Source of the DNA: Actinomycetota bacterium
Lineage (GTDB): Bacteria > Actinomycetota > Acidimicrobiia > Acidimicrobiales > Ilumatobacteraceae
Assembly: GCA_026393475.1 (NCBI GenBank)
Contig: JAPLAA010000104.1
Span: 218,418 to 282,417 of the forward strand
DNA: 64,000 nucleotides
Direction: 5' to 3'
Position 1 is the first letter of the stretch, and each line of letters begins with the position of its first letter. The position numbers and the translations under genes were made by a program. Shown piece by piece: positions 1-10,095 of this stretch. The notes beneath the pieces were generated by a model, which did not search any database, had not been told where the DNA came from, and saw nothing but the letters and a program-made list of their open reading frames with translations.

Positions 1-2
1 CC

Positions 3-455
3 GGCCTGTTCCTCCTCGCGGGCAAGGCGAGGGGACCCGAACTGTGGGCCGCGCTGGTCGTGGCCGTCACCATCGGGGCCTACTCGGTGAGCGACGCGAA
101 AGGCATCCGCTCCACCGACAACGCGCTGTACGCCCTCGCCACGTTCGTCGGCACCGGCACGATGACCACCGCCTACGGGCTGGTCACCGGACGGGCGTCG
201 GCGATGAGCCAGGCCATGCGGGTGAACTGGCGCCGGTTCCTCGTGCTCGGCATCGCGTCGTCGTTCACCTACGGCCTGGTGCAGTTCGCGTTCCGTCGAG
301 CACCCGTCGGGTACGTGACCGCGCTGCGCGAGTCGAGCGTGGTGATCGCCGCGTTCGCCGGTTCGCGGGTGTTGGGCGAGGCCGCCGGTCGTCGGCGCAT
401 GGTGGCGTCGGGGGTGGTGGTCGCCGGCCTGATCACCCTGGTGGTGGCCCGGTAG
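3..455 (+). CDS. EamA/DMT-type membrane transporter, C-terminal fragment (5' end outside window)
   Basis: Frame 3 is open from the window edge; hydrophobic TM segments; tail resembles DMT proteins (YVTALRESSVVIAAFAGSRVLGE). Confidence 0.65.
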   Translation, partial: GLFLLAGKARGPELWAALVVAVTIGAYSVSDAKGIRSTDNALYALATFVGTGTMTTAYGLVTGRASAMSQAMRVNWRRFLVLGIASSFTYGLVQFAFRRAPVGYVTALRESSVVIAAFAGSRVLGEAAGRRRMVASGVVVAGLITLVVAR

Positions 456-469
456 CCTGACGTTCCCCT

Positions 470-979
470 ATGGCAGCGTCGAGCGATCGTTCCGGAACCC
501 AGCGCCAGAACAAGGTCATCGCCTCCAACCGTCGCGCCCGTCACGACTACGCCATCGAGGACACGCTCGAGGTCGGCATCGTGCTGCAGGGCAGCGAGGT
601 GAAGGCCTGTCGAGAGGGCGCCGTCCGGCTGGCCGACTCGTACGCCCGCGTGATCCGCGGTCAGGTGTGGCTCGACGGGGTGCACATCCCGCAGTACCAG
701 TTCGCCCACGGCATCGGCGCCCACGACCCCAATCGGGCCCGCAAGTTGCTGATGCACCGACGCGAGATCGACAAGCTCGATGCGTTGGTGTCGCAGCAGC
801 ACGTGTCGCTGGTGCCGCTGTCGCTGTACTTCAAGGACGGCCGGGTGAAGGTCGAACTCGGCGTGGGCAAGGGCCGCAAGCAGGCCGACAAGCGCCAGGC
901 GATCGCGGAGCGCGACACCATGCGCGAGGTGCAACGCGAGATGGGCCGTCAGGCCAAGGGCCAGGCCCGCAGGGGCTGA
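470..979 (+). CDS. smpB: SsrA-binding protein SmpB
   Basis: ORF 169 aa with NRRARHDYAIEDTLEVGIVLQGSEVKACREG and the basic C-terminal tail typical of SmpB. Confidence 0.97.
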   Translation: MAASSDRSGTQRQNKVIASNRRARHDYAIEDTLEVGIVLQGSEVKACREGAVRLADSYARVIRGQVWLDGVHIPQYQFAHGIGAHDPNRARKLLMHRREIDKLDALVSQQHVSLVPLSLYFKDGRVKVELGVGKGRKQADKRQAIAERDTMREVQREMGRQAKGQARRG

Positions 980-1004
980 CCTCGAAGCCGGGCTCAGGTC
1001 GGGT

Positions 1005-2138
1005 TCAGGTCGGGCGCAGGCGCCGCCGCATCGCTGCGAACGGGCGCTCCACCAGCCAGAACGACGCCTCGGCCGCGAGCAGCGACAGGGGCAGCTGGAT
1101 CGCCGCGGCCTGCAGCACCGACAGGTCGTCGAGGTAGTGGTAGACGAGCTGGAAGATCGGCACGTGCCACAGGTAGATCGCATAACTGCGGCGCCCCACC
1201 CAGGTCGCGACCGATGAGCCCATCCATCGCGTGCCGGGAGCGACGACACCCTCGGCCAGTAGACCCGCGATGCCGGCCGACACGATCGCCAGGCCGAACG
1301 ACACGCCCGAGGTGAGGTTGTGCTCGGTCCATCCCGGCGTGCACGCGGCGACGACGATGAACGCGAACCCGACGGCCATCGCGACGCGAGCTGCGGTGGC
1401 ATGGCGCTGCACCCGATCGCGGACGTGGAACGCGTCGGTCATCACGACGACCGCGACGGCCGCTCCGGCGAGGAACTCCCACCCCCGAACGAACGGGTTG
1501 GTGAGGATGCGGACGTTGCCCTGATCGAGCTGTGCGGCGAGCACCGCGGTGATCACGCCACCCGCCAGTGTGAACGCGACGGTGGCACGGGCGAACGACG
1601 TCATCCGCCAACGCTGCCTGAGTGCGACGACGACGACGATGGGGAGCACGAAGTAGAACTGCTCCTCGCCCGACAGCGACCAGGTGTGATCGGTCGCCGG
1701 GCTCGGGTAGCCGCTGGTGGCGACGATGCCGAAGTCGGTGGTGTAGGTGGCGGCGAGGATCAGCCCCACCCACGACAGGTTCGGGAAGCCGGGCGCCACG
1801 AGGTGCACCACCGCCATGACGGCGAGCATGAGGTAGAGCGGTGGCAGCAGGCGCAGGAAGCGCCGCTTGTAGAACAGTGGCAGCGAGATCCGGGCGTGGT
1901 CGCGGTGTTCCTCGAGCAGCAACCTGGTGATGAGGTAGCCGCTGAGCGCGAAGAAGATCGTCACACCGATCTCACCCGCTCGGAACGCGTCGACGTGCAG
2001 GTGCGACGCCATGACCATCACCACGGCCAGTGCGCGCAGTCCGTCGAGTTCGCCGATGTAGCCCATGCGCGAACCGGCGATGTCGGTCGGCTCGATCCGC
2101 CGGCGGCCGGTCGTCGAGAGGTTCTGCGCGGTCCTCAA
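1005..2138 (-). CDS. Acyltransferase 3 family membrane protein (OafA/YrhL-like)
   Basis: ELDGLRALAVVMVMASH, FFALSGYLITRLL, FYKRRFLRLLPP, WSLSGEEQFYF motifs; multiple TM segments. Confidence 0.9.
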   Translation of the reverse strand: MRTAQNLSTTGRRRIEPTDIAGSRMGYIGELDGLRALAVVMVMASHLHVDAFRAGEIGVTIFFALSGYLITRLLLEEHRDHARISLPLFYKRRFLRLLPPLYLMLAVMAVVHLVAPGFPNLSWVGLILAATYTTDFGIVATSGYPSPATDHTWSLSGEEQFYFVLPIVVVVALRQRWRMTSFARATVAFTLAGGVITAVLAAQLDQGNVRILTNPFVRGWEFLAGAAVAVVVMTDAFHVRDRVQRHATAARVAMAVGFAFIVVAACTPGWTEHNLTSGVSFGLAIVSAGIAGLLAEGVVAPGTRWMGSSVATWVGRRSYAIYLWHVPIFQLVYHYLDDLSVLQAAAIQLPLSLLAAEASFWLVERPFAAMRRRLRPT

Positions 2139-2259
2139 GCCCTGGATCGTACGCAGCGTGGTCGTGTGCCGCCCGCCGCGTCCGTGTCGACTTCGTCAAG
2201 ATCCGCCGCGGGCGGTGCGGACCGGAGGGCGCCGTCGACGGTCACTAGTGTCGCCGCAC

Positions 2260-4269
2260 GTGAGCGACGACCGACGCGGCGAGATCGTGTGGACACCCGA
2301 ACCCGGCGCGGTGGCCGGGTGCAGGCTGGCATCGTTCTCGCGTGAGGCGTCGGCCCGGACCGGCCTCGATCTGCACGAGTACTCGTCGCTGTTGCGCTGG
2401 TCGATCGACGAGCCGGGGTCGTTCTGGGGCACGTTCGCCGACTGGGTGGGTGTGCAGTGGCACGACCGTCCGACCGACGCGCTCGCGTCGGCCACGATGC
2501 CGGGCGCCACCTGGTTCCCGAGCGGCACCCTGAACTACGCGGAGCACGCCGTGCGCTCGACGGGCGCAGCGCCCGCGATGGTGTCGTTGTCGCAGACGCG
2601 CGACCGGGTCGAGTGGTCGTGGGACGATCTGCGCGATGCGGTCGCTCGGTGTCGGGCGGGGCTCGTCCGGCTCGGCGTGCAGCGAGGCGATCGGGTCGCC
2701 GCGTTCCTCCCGAACATCGGTGAGACCATCGTCGCGTTCCTGGCGACCGCGAGCCTCGGTGCGGTGTGGAGCTCGTGCGCGCCCGAGTTCGGCGTGCGGG
2801 CCGTGATCGACCGCTGGTCGCAGCTCGAACCGACGGTGCTGATCGCCGTCGACGGCTACCGCTACGGTGCGAAGGACGTCGACCGCCGCGCCGAGCTCGC
2901 CGAGATCGTCGGCGCGCTGCCCTCGCTCGAGCACGTCGTGCACCTGCCGTACCTCCACGCCCACCTCCACGCCCACCTCCACGCCGAGGCCGACGACGTG
3001 GCGACGACCACCTGGGTCGATCTCTGTGCCGAGGTGGGCCCGCTCGAGTTCGAGCCCGTGCCGTTCGACCACCCGCTGTACGTGCTGTTCTCGTCGGGCA
3101 CCACGGGGCTGCCGAAGCCGATCGTCCACGGCCACGGTGGCATCACCCTCGAGCACCTGAAGGTGCTGGCGCTGCACCACGACCTCGACCGTGGCGATCG
3201 GTTCATGTGGTTCACCACGACCGGCTGGATGATGTGGAACTACCTCGTGTCGGGCCTGTTGGTGGGCGCGACGATCGTGCTGTTCGACGGCGACCCGGCG
3301 GCGCCCGACCTGTCGGTCCTGTGGCGGATCGCGGCGGACGAGCACCTCGACGTGTTCGGCGTGAGCGCGCCGTTCCTGATGGCCTGTCGCAAGGCGGGCC
3401 TCGAACCCGGCACGACGTTCGACCTGTCGCGCCTCGCCCAGGTCGGCTCGACCGGTGCGCCACTGCCCGCCGACGGCTTCCGGTGGGTGCGCGACCATGT
3501 CGGCGCGTCGGTGCAGACCTGTTCGGTGAGCGGCGGCACCGACGTGTGCACCGCCTTCGTCGGCGGCGCTCCCACGCTCGCGGTGCGTGCGGGCGAGATC
3601 ACGGCCCGGATGCTCGGCTGCGACGTGCGCGCGGTCGATCCCGACGGGGTCGACTGCCCTCCGGGGGTGACCGGCGAGTTGGTGATCTCGACCCCGTTGC
3701 CGTCGATGCCCGTCGGTCTGTGGGGCGACCCCACCGGCGAGCGGTATCGCGCCACCTACTTCGAGACGTTCCCGGGTCGCTGGCACCACGGCGACTGGAT
3801 CACGTTCCACGACGACGGCGCCTGCGAGATCACCGGCCGGTCCGACGCCACGCTCAACCGGGGCGGCGTGCGGCTCGGCACGAGCGACTTCTACCGCGTG
3901 ATCGAGTCGATGCCCGAGGTGGCCGACAGCGTGGTCGTGCACCTCGAGGACACCGACGGCGGACCCGGGACCCTGATCCTGCTCGTCGTGTGCAGCCCGG
4001 GCGCCCACCTCGACGACGACCTCCGCCGTCGCATCACGGTCGCGTTGCGCACCGAACTCTCGCCCCGTCACGTCCCGGACGTGATCGATCAGCTGCGCGC
4101 GATCCCGCGGACCCTCTCCGGCAAGAAGCTCGAGGTGCCGATCAAGCGCCTCCTCGCCGGCCAACCGGCCGAACGCGTGGCGAGCCGCGGCTCGCTGAGC
4201 GACCCGACCGCCCTCGACGACGTGGTGGCATGGGCCGCTGCGCACCGAACGAACGGAGCTACCGCATGA
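2260..4269 (+). CDS. Acetoacetyl-CoA synthetase (ANL superfamily)
   Basis: GTG start inside ORF 2065..4269; LFSSGTTGLPKPIVHGHGG AMP-binding motif; GWMMWNYLVSGLL; SGKKLEVPIKRLL C-terminus. Confidence 0.92.
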   Translation: MSDDRRGEIVWTPEPGAVAGCRLASFSREASARTGLDLHEYSSLLRWSIDEPGSFWGTFADWVGVQWHDRPTDALASATMPGATWFPSGTLNYAEHAVRSTGAAPAMVSLSQTRDRVEWSWDDLRDAVARCRAGLVRLGVQRGDRVAAFLPNIGETIVAFLATASLGAVWSSCAPEFGVRAVIDRWSQLEPTVLIAVDGYRYGAKDVDRRAELAEIVGALPSLEHVVHLPYLHAHLHAHLHAEADDVATTTWVDLCAEVGPLEFEPVPFDHPLYVLFSSGTTGLPKPIVHGHGGITLEHLKVLALHHDLDRGDRFMWFTTTGWMMWNYLVSGLLVGATIVLFDGDPAAPDLSVLWRIAADEHLDVFGVSAPFLMACRKAGLEPGTTFDLSRLAQVGSTGAPLPADGFRWVRDHVGASVQTCSVSGGTDVCTAFVGGAPTLAVRAGEITARMLGCDVRAVDPDGVDCPPGVTGELVISTPLPSMPVGLWGDPTGERYRATYFETFPGRWHHGDWITFHDDGACEITGRSDATLNRGGVRLGTSDFYRVIESMPEVADSVVVHLEDTDGGPGTLILLVVCSPGAHLDDDLRRRITVALRTELSPRHVPDVIDQLRAIPRTLSGKKLEVPIKRLLAGQPAERVASRGSLSDPTALDDVVAWAAAHRTNGATA

Positions 4270-4874
4270 CCAAGCCGACGGCACGCCACGCTCTCGCCGG
4301 CGACCTGCCCGCTCTCGAGACCGCGCTGGCGATGGCCTTCGCCGACGATCCGATGATCCTGTGGGTGACCGGACTGGCCGACCGCGAGCGACGCATCGAG
4401 GCGTCAGCACCCGGCTTCTTCCGCCCGGCGCTCGCCGCAGGGATCCAGCGAGGTCACCTCTACACGGTGGACGGCTGCGGTGGCGGGGCGCTGTGGACCC
4501 CGCCCGACGTCCGCCCGTTCCGCGAGGACGAGGGCGCGGCGTTCGGGGCGGCGATCCACGAGCACCTGGGCGAGGCAGCGACGGGCCGGCTCGTGACACT
4601 CGGCGAGTTCGTCGCGTCGCACCATCCGCACGACGTGGCCCACTTCTACCTGTTCCTCCTGGGAGCCGCCGCGCAGGGCCGCGGGATCGGCGCAACCGTC
4701 ATCCGGCCGGTCCTCGACCGCTGCGACGCCGACGGCCTCCCGGCGTACCTCGAGTCATCGAGCGAGCAGAACCTGTCCTTCTACGCCCGCCACGGCTTCC
4801 GTCAGCTGTGGGAGGACCGCCCGGCCCCGGACGGCCCCACGTTCCGTGGCATGTGGCGCGATCCGCAACGATGA
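4266..4874 (+). CDS. GNAT family N-acetyltransferase
   Basis: ATGA overlap with the upstream stop; LFLLGAAAQGRGIGATVIRPVLDRCDADGLPAYLESSSEQNLSFYARHGF acetyl-CoA binding region. Confidence 0.85.
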   Translation: MTKPTARHALAGDLPALETALAMAFADDPMILWVTGLADRERRIEASAPGFFRPALAAGIQRGHLYTVDGCGGGALWTPPDVRPFREDEGAAFGAAIHEHLGEAATGRLVTLGEFVASHHPHDVAHFYLFLLGAAAQGRGIGATVIRPVLDRCDADGLPAYLESSSEQNLSFYARHGFRQLWEDRPAPDGPTFRGMWRDPQR

Positions 4875-4886
4875 TCGATCTGGCGG

Positions 4887-5854
4887 TCAGAGCCAACCGC
4901 TGCGCTTGAAGCCGCGGCGCATGACGAGCGCGATCGCCGCCATGCCCACGAGAACCATCGGATACCCGTACCGCCAGTGGGTCTCCGGGAAGTGGTCGAA
5001 GTTCATGCCGTAGATCCCGGCGATCAGGGTGGGCACTGCCGCCATCGCCACCCAGGCGCTGATCTTGCGCATGTCGTCGTTCTGTTGGACCGAGATCTGG
5101 GCGAGGCTGGCGGTCAGTGCCGCATCGAGCAGGTTCTGGAGCGACTGCGTTCGGGTGACGGTGCGATCGAGTTGATCCGCTGCCTCAGCTCCGCGAGCAC
5201 GTCGTCGTCGAGCCGCTGTCCACGCTGGCGCATGAGCCGATTCAGCGGATCCTGGAGCGCATCGATCGCGACCAGGAGCTCGCGAACCTGGCGCTTGAGC
5301 GCGTACAGACGACGAACGGGTTGGTGCCGAGTCTCGGAGAAGACGTCCCGCTCCACCTCGACGGCGTCCTTCTCGAAGCCGTCGATCGCCGGTTGGTAGT
5401 CGTTGATGACCCGACCGACGACCGCAGCGAGGACGCCCATCGGCCCGCCGTGCAGTCGATCAGGATCGGACTCGAGCGTGGCGCGGAGTTTGGCGAGGGG
5501 ACTCGCCTGGCCGTGTCGGACCGTGATGACCGCGCGCGGCCCGGCGATCACGGTCATCTCGCCGAGGACGATCGTCTCGGACGCGTCGTCGTAGCGAGCG
5601 GTCCGCAACACGAGTTGCGTGATCGGCCCGTCGAGCGACAGCACCGGACGTTCGTGAGGCGCCAGGAGCTCTGCAGCCTCGATCTCGTCCAGACCGAGCG
5701 CCTCGCACGCTTCGCCGAGTTCGCTCGCGTTCGGCATCCGGAAGCCGAGCCACGCGAAGCCCGAGCCCGAGGACACCCATGACGACAGCGACGGAGCGTC
5801 GGCGCCGAGGTCGACACGGCGACCCTCGACGTAGGCAGCACAGTCGACGAGCAT
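4887..5854 (-). pseudogene. corA: CorA-family Mg2+/Co2+ transporter interrupted by an apparent 1-nt frameshift
   Basis: N-terminal part (MLVDCAAYVEGRRVDLG...LAELRQRI) lies in ORF 5114..6661; C-terminal part (LDRTVTRTQSLQNLLDAAL...QQNDDMRKISAWVAMAAVPTLIAGIYGMNFDHFPE) is in another frame. Junction near 5173-5180. Confidence 0.8.
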
Positions 5855-6013
5855 TCGCACAGTGTGGCCCAGACCCGATGCTCCGGCGGAGCTGTCGGCA
5901 CGGGCCGCGCCCCCGGTACTACGACCAACGTTCACTATCAGCCCACCTGCCGCGACCGTCAGATTGGCAAGGTGCTCCGACGACACCCCGACCGCTCCGC
6001 CTCCCGTCGTGCG

Positions 6014-7753
6014 ATGCGGGGCTTCATCCGCCCGTACCGGCGGGTGTTGGCGGTCGGCGGCCTGCTCGCGGCGCTCGAGGTCGTGGTCGGCCTCGCCCAG
6101 CCGTGGCCGCTGAAGTGGGTGGTCGACGAGTTGCTCGCCGACGACGCGACGGCCAGCGACCACCCGAAGACGCTGCTGGCGATGGCCTGCCTCGGCCTCG
6201 TCGCGATCGTCGCCACCACGGCCGTGCTCGGCTATTGGGCCACACGCATCCTGTCGTCGGCCGGGCTGCACCTCGCCAACGGGATCCGGGAGACCGTGTT
6301 CGCTCATCTCAACCGGCTGTCGCTGCGCTATCACGGCGCGAACCGGGTCGGTGACCTGTCGGCCCGCGTGACGGGCGACGTCGACCGCACCCAGGACATG
6401 ATCGTCCAGCTCCTGTCGGTGCTGGTGCCGAACGTGATGATGCTCGTCGGCATGGTGGTCGTGCTGTTCGTCCTCGACCCGATGTTCGCCCTGCTGGCCC
6501 TCGCGGTCACGCCGGTGCTCGCGATCACGGTCCGCTCGCTGACCTCCCGGTTGAAGGATGCCGAGCGCCGGTCGCGCAAGGCAGACGGCCAGGTGGCGGC
6601 CGCCACCTCGGAGACCCTCGGCGCGATCCACTTCGTGCAGGCGTACTCGCTCGAGCCGCACCAGCAGGACCGCTTCGACCGGTTGTCACGGACGAGCCTC
6701 GACGCGGGCCTCGAGGCCGTTCGGCTCCAGGCGCGGTTCAGTCCGGTGGTCGACATCACCAGCGTCCTGTCCACCGTCGCGATCATGTGGTTCGGTGCGA
6801 TCCGGGTGATGGACGGCAAGCTCTCGGTCGGCGAACTGTTGGTGTTCCTCAGCTACGTCGGGTCGGTGTACAAGCCGATCCGTGCGCTGGCGAAGCTGGG
6901 CCGCACGCGGTCCAAGGGCCTCGCTGCCGCCGAGCGGGTGATGGCCGTCCTGGCCGAGGAGCCCCAGATCGTCGACGCCCCGAACGCGGTGCTCGCTCCG
7001 CGTCTGAGCGGCGCGATCGACCTCCACGAGGTCTCGTTCTCCTACGGCCGAGAGCCCGTGTTGAGCGCCGTCGATCTGCACATCGAGTCGGGCGAGACAG
7101 TCGCCCTCGTCGGTCCCACCGGTGCCGGCAAGAGCACGATCGCCTCGCTCGTGCCGCGGCTGATCGACCCGACCACCGGCTGGGTCGCGCTCGACGGCAT
7201 CGACGTGCGGTCGATGACGCTGGCCTCGCTGCGCAGCCAGGTGTCGACGGTGCTGCAGGACTGCGTGCTGCTGCACGGCACGCTGCGCGACAACATCGCC
7301 GCAGGGCGTCCGTGGGCGTCCGCCTCGGACATCGACCGGGCCGCGAAGCTCGCCCTCGTCGACGAGTTCGCCTGCCGGCTGCCGGACGGTCTCGACACGA
7401 TGATCACCGAACGCGGCGCGAACCTCTCCGGTGGCCAGCGACAGCGCATCTCGATCGCACGGGCCATCCTGCGCGACGCCCCGATCCTGATCCTCGACGA
7501 GCCGACCAGCGCGCTCGACACCGAGTCCGAAGAGCTCATCGTCCAGGCGCTCTCGAACCTGCCGAACCATCGCACGACCCTGGTGATCGCCCACCGGCTC
7601 TCGACGGTCCGCTCGGCCGATCGCATCGTCGTGCTCGAAGGCGGCGTCATCGTGCAGCAGGGCACGCATCACGACCTGCTCGGTGTCGAGGGCCGCTACC
7701 GCCGCCTACACGCCAAGGGCCTGGCGCTGAGCGCGCCTGCCGCCGCCTCCTGA
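6014..7753 (+). CDS. ABC transporter, fused permease and ATP-binding protein (ABCB/MsbA-like)
   Basis: ORF 5864..7753; likely start MRGFIRPYRR at 6014; Walker A GPTGAGKST, signature LSGGQRQRISIARA, Walker B ILILDEPTSALD. Confidence 0.93.
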   Translation: MRGFIRPYRRVLAVGGLLAALEVVVGLAQPWPLKWVVDELLADDATASDHPKTLLAMACLGLVAIVATTAVLGYWATRILSSAGLHLANGIRETVFAHLNRLSLRYHGANRVGDLSARVTGDVDRTQDMIVQLLSVLVPNVMMLVGMVVVLFVLDPMFALLALAVTPVLAITVRSLTSRLKDAERRSRKADGQVAAATSETLGAIHFVQAYSLEPHQQDRFDRLSRTSLDAGLEAVRLQARFSPVVDITSVLSTVAIMWFGAIRVMDGKLSVGELLVFLSYVGSVYKPIRALAKLGRTRSKGLAAAERVMAVLAEEPQIVDAPNAVLAPRLSGAIDLHEVSFSYGREPVLSAVDLHIESGETVALVGPTGAGKSTIASLVPRLIDPTTGWVALDGIDVRSMTLASLRSQVSTVLQDCVLLHGTLRDNIAAGRPWASASDIDRAAKLALVDEFACRLPDGLDTMITERGANLSGGQRQRISIARAILRDAPILILDEPTSALDTESEELIVQALSNLPNHRTTLVIAHRLSTVRSADRIVVLEGGVIVQQGTHHDLLGVEGRYRRLHAKGLALSAPAAAS

Positions 7754-7814
7754 CGCTCGGTTCCGTGAGGACGACCCGCTGCCGGTGCGGGTGCGGCGCA
7801 CGGAAGGCGACCGA

Positions 7815-8525
7815 TCAGTCCGACGGTTGGCCGAGCGTGCGGGCCGTGCCCGACAGCGGCACCGCACCGGCGCTCGCCGGGTAGGTGCGCAGCAACCGGT
7901 CGCCGAGGTTCGAGGTGACACCGAGCCAGTGGCCCTCGTTGCGGTAGTGGTGTCGCCGGTGGTTGCGGGCCAGCCGCGCGTAGTAGCGCGAGCGCGGCCG
8001 GTATCGGGTGTGCACGAGCAGGTGTGTCCACTCGTAGTGGCCCAACCCGGCGGCAGTCACGGTGAACGCGGTGAGCAACGACGGCCACACGTCGCCGCCG
8101 ACCAGCAGCGTCAGCAGCGGCGCCCAGACCAGCGTGACGAGTCCGAGGAGCACGAGGAACACGGCTGCGTCGATGCCGCGGAGCAACAGCCACCGCAACT
8201 CCGGCGGATCGAGATGATGTTCCCGGTGGCCCGAGCCCGTGCCGAGACGACGTGAGGTCCACGCCTCGGGTGCGGCGTGCAGGAGGTACTTGTGGATGAA
8301 CCACTCGACCGGCCCCGTGGCCACGGCGACCGCGGCGACGACGGCGAGGTCGCCGCGCCCCCACTCCCCCACGAGCACCCTGGCGCACACCGACGCCGCC
8401 ACGACGGGCAGGATCACCCGACCCGACGGCGACGCGCGGAACCCACGCCAGGTGGCGCGCTTGGTGGCGAGCTCGTCGGACCGCGTGACGGCTGCCGACG
8501 GCGCGCCGACAGGAGCATCAGCCAT
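7815..8525 (-). CDS. Fatty acid hydroxylase / sterol desaturase superfamily membrane protein
   Basis: His boxes EWFIHKYLLH, GHREHHLD, HYEWTHLLVH, NHRRHHY; TM segments. Confidence 0.85.
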   Translation of the reverse strand: MADAPVGAPSAAVTRSDELATKRATWRGFRASPSGRVILPVVAASVCARVLVGEWGRGDLAVVAAVAVATGPVEWFIHKYLLHAAPEAWTSRRLGTGSGHREHHLDPPELRWLLLRGIDAAVFLVLLGLVTLVWAPLLTLLVGGDVWPSLLTAFTVTAAGLGHYEWTHLLVHTRYRPRSRYYARLARNHRRHHYRNEGHWLGVTSNLGDRLLRTYPASAGAVPLSGTARTLGQPSD

Positions 8526-9984
8526 CGGCGGTCACGCCGTGTGTCCGGTCGTCGGTGCCCCGGTCGTCGGTGCCCCGGTCGTCGGAAGGACGGTTGGGCA
8601 GGCTGACGACGAAGCGCGACCCGCCGCGAGTGCTCGGCTCCCACCACACCTCGCCGCCGTGGAGGCGCACGAACGTGCGCACGAGGAACAGGCCGACGCC
8701 CGACCCGGAGGTCGCCGAGGTGGCGAGCCCGCGCACGTACGGTTCGAACACCGTCTCCTCCATGCCCTCGGCGAGCCCGGGGCCGTCGTCGTCGACCCAC
8801 ACGAGCGACGCCCCGACCGGCTCGTCCGGCCCGTCCGGCTCGTCCACGATGAGACAACCGATGTCGATCCGGCTGCGCGACGGCGTGTACTTGACCGCGT
8901 TGCCGACGAGGTTGTCGAGGATGCGTTCGAGCAGCGCGGGGTCGGCCCAGAGCCACGACTCCGGCGGCACCTCGCTGCGGATCTGCTGCTCGGCGCCAGC
9001 CGGTTCGCGCAGGCGCGCGACCACGACGCTCACGATGTCGTGGAGATCGACCTGGGTGCGACTGGCCTCGATGTCGGTCTCCGACAGTCGCTGGGTCGAG
9101 GTGAGGTCGCGCAGCACGACGATCGCGTCGTGCACCTGGGTGTGGATCCGCCGGGCGAGCTCGGGATGGCGTTCGGCCGGGAGGGCGTCGTGGCGATCGG
9201 CGAGCATCTCGGCGGTCAGCATCGCCGCGCCGAGCGGCGACCCCAGGTCGTGACCGACGGCGGCGATCAGCGCGGCACGTTCGTCGAGCAGCAACGTCTG
9301 TTGCGCCGTCGCGAACTGCAGCCGCTCGTTCATGGCGCGCAGGTCGGTCTGACGCACCTCGAGCTGGTCGACGAGGGTCTGGTTGCGCAACGCCAGATCG
9401 AAGCCGTCCCCCAGCGTGCGGTTGGCGGTGACGAAGATCGCGAACGAATACGGCAGCGCGAGCAACGCCAGCCAGCCGAGCCGATCGGGTCCGTCGCCGT
9501 TCATCACCAGCAGGCCGGTGACCCCGAGCGCGAACGCCGGGACGGCGGCGGCGAGATAGATCCTTCGATCGGCGGCGCAGGTGATCGTGACGATCGCCAG
9601 GTTGGCGATGATCGCGAACATCGCGACCGCCTGGGCGTCGATGTCCGAGGTGTCGACGAGGATCGGCAGCAGCCCCCAGCCGACGCTGCCGATCACCATC
9701 ACGACGGTGAGCTGGTTGAGGCTGCGCGTCGGGTCGGCGAGCCCGTCGCCCATGCGCACCACTGCGGCGAAGAGCACCGCCGAGAGGCAGAGGCGCAACA
9801 CGACCCACGTCGTGGCGCCGTCGGCGTCGGCGGACCAGAGCAGGATGCCGAGCACCACGATGGGCACGGCGCTGATGAGGAACCCGCGCCGGATGCCGGG
9901 CAGCAGGAACCCGACACGGGCCCGGTCGAGCTCGACCGCTCGTGCCGCCTCGATCGCCCCCGCGTCGGCGGCTCGGGTGTTCAT
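8518..9984 (-). CDS. Membrane sensor histidine kinase
   Basis: H box AAVGHDLGSPLGAAML, N box LVGNAVKYTP, DDDGPG and GSGVGLFLVRTF ATP motifs; N-terminal TM region; start MNTRAADAG at 9984. Confidence 0.9.
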   Translation of the reverse strand: MNTRAADAGAIEAARAVELDRARVGFLLPGIRRGFLISAVPIVVLGILLWSADADGATTWVVLRLCLSAVLFAAVVRMGDGLADPTRSLNQLTVVMVIGSVGWGLLPILVDTSDIDAQAVAMFAIIANLAIVTITCAADRRIYLAAAVPAFALGVTGLLVMNGDGPDRLGWLALLALPYSFAIFVTANRTLGDGFDLALRNQTLVDQLEVRQTDLRAMNERLQFATAQQTLLLDERAALIAAVGHDLGSPLGAAMLTAEMLADRHDALPAERHPELARRIHTQVHDAIVVLRDLTSTQRLSETDIEASRTQVDLHDIVSVVVARLREPAGAEQQIRSEVPPESWLWADPALLERILDNLVGNAVKYTPSRSRIDIGCLIVDEPDGPDEPVGASLVWVDDDGPGLAEGMEETVFEPYVRGLATSATSGSGVGLFLVRTFVRLHGGEVWWEPSTRGGSRFVVSLPNRPSDDRGTDDRGTDDRTHGVTADG

Positions 9985-10095
9985 GGCGCCAGATGGTACG
10001 ACGCGATGGCTCTCAGTACCGAACACTCCTTCGGGACACGGCCTGCCCCGGCCGTCGCACCCCGCCGGTAGCATGGGCGATGCAAGACCCACCAC

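Noticed and set aside
2245-4695. 816-aa antisense ORF over acetoacetyl-CoA synthetase
   Set aside because: Compositional artefact; the opposite strand encodes a clear ANL enzyme.
5855-6661. Upstream part of minus ORF 5114..6661 as a coding extension of corA
   Set aside because: Overlaps the ABC transporter CDS and has His/Arg/Asp-rich shadow composition; corA likely starts at 5854.
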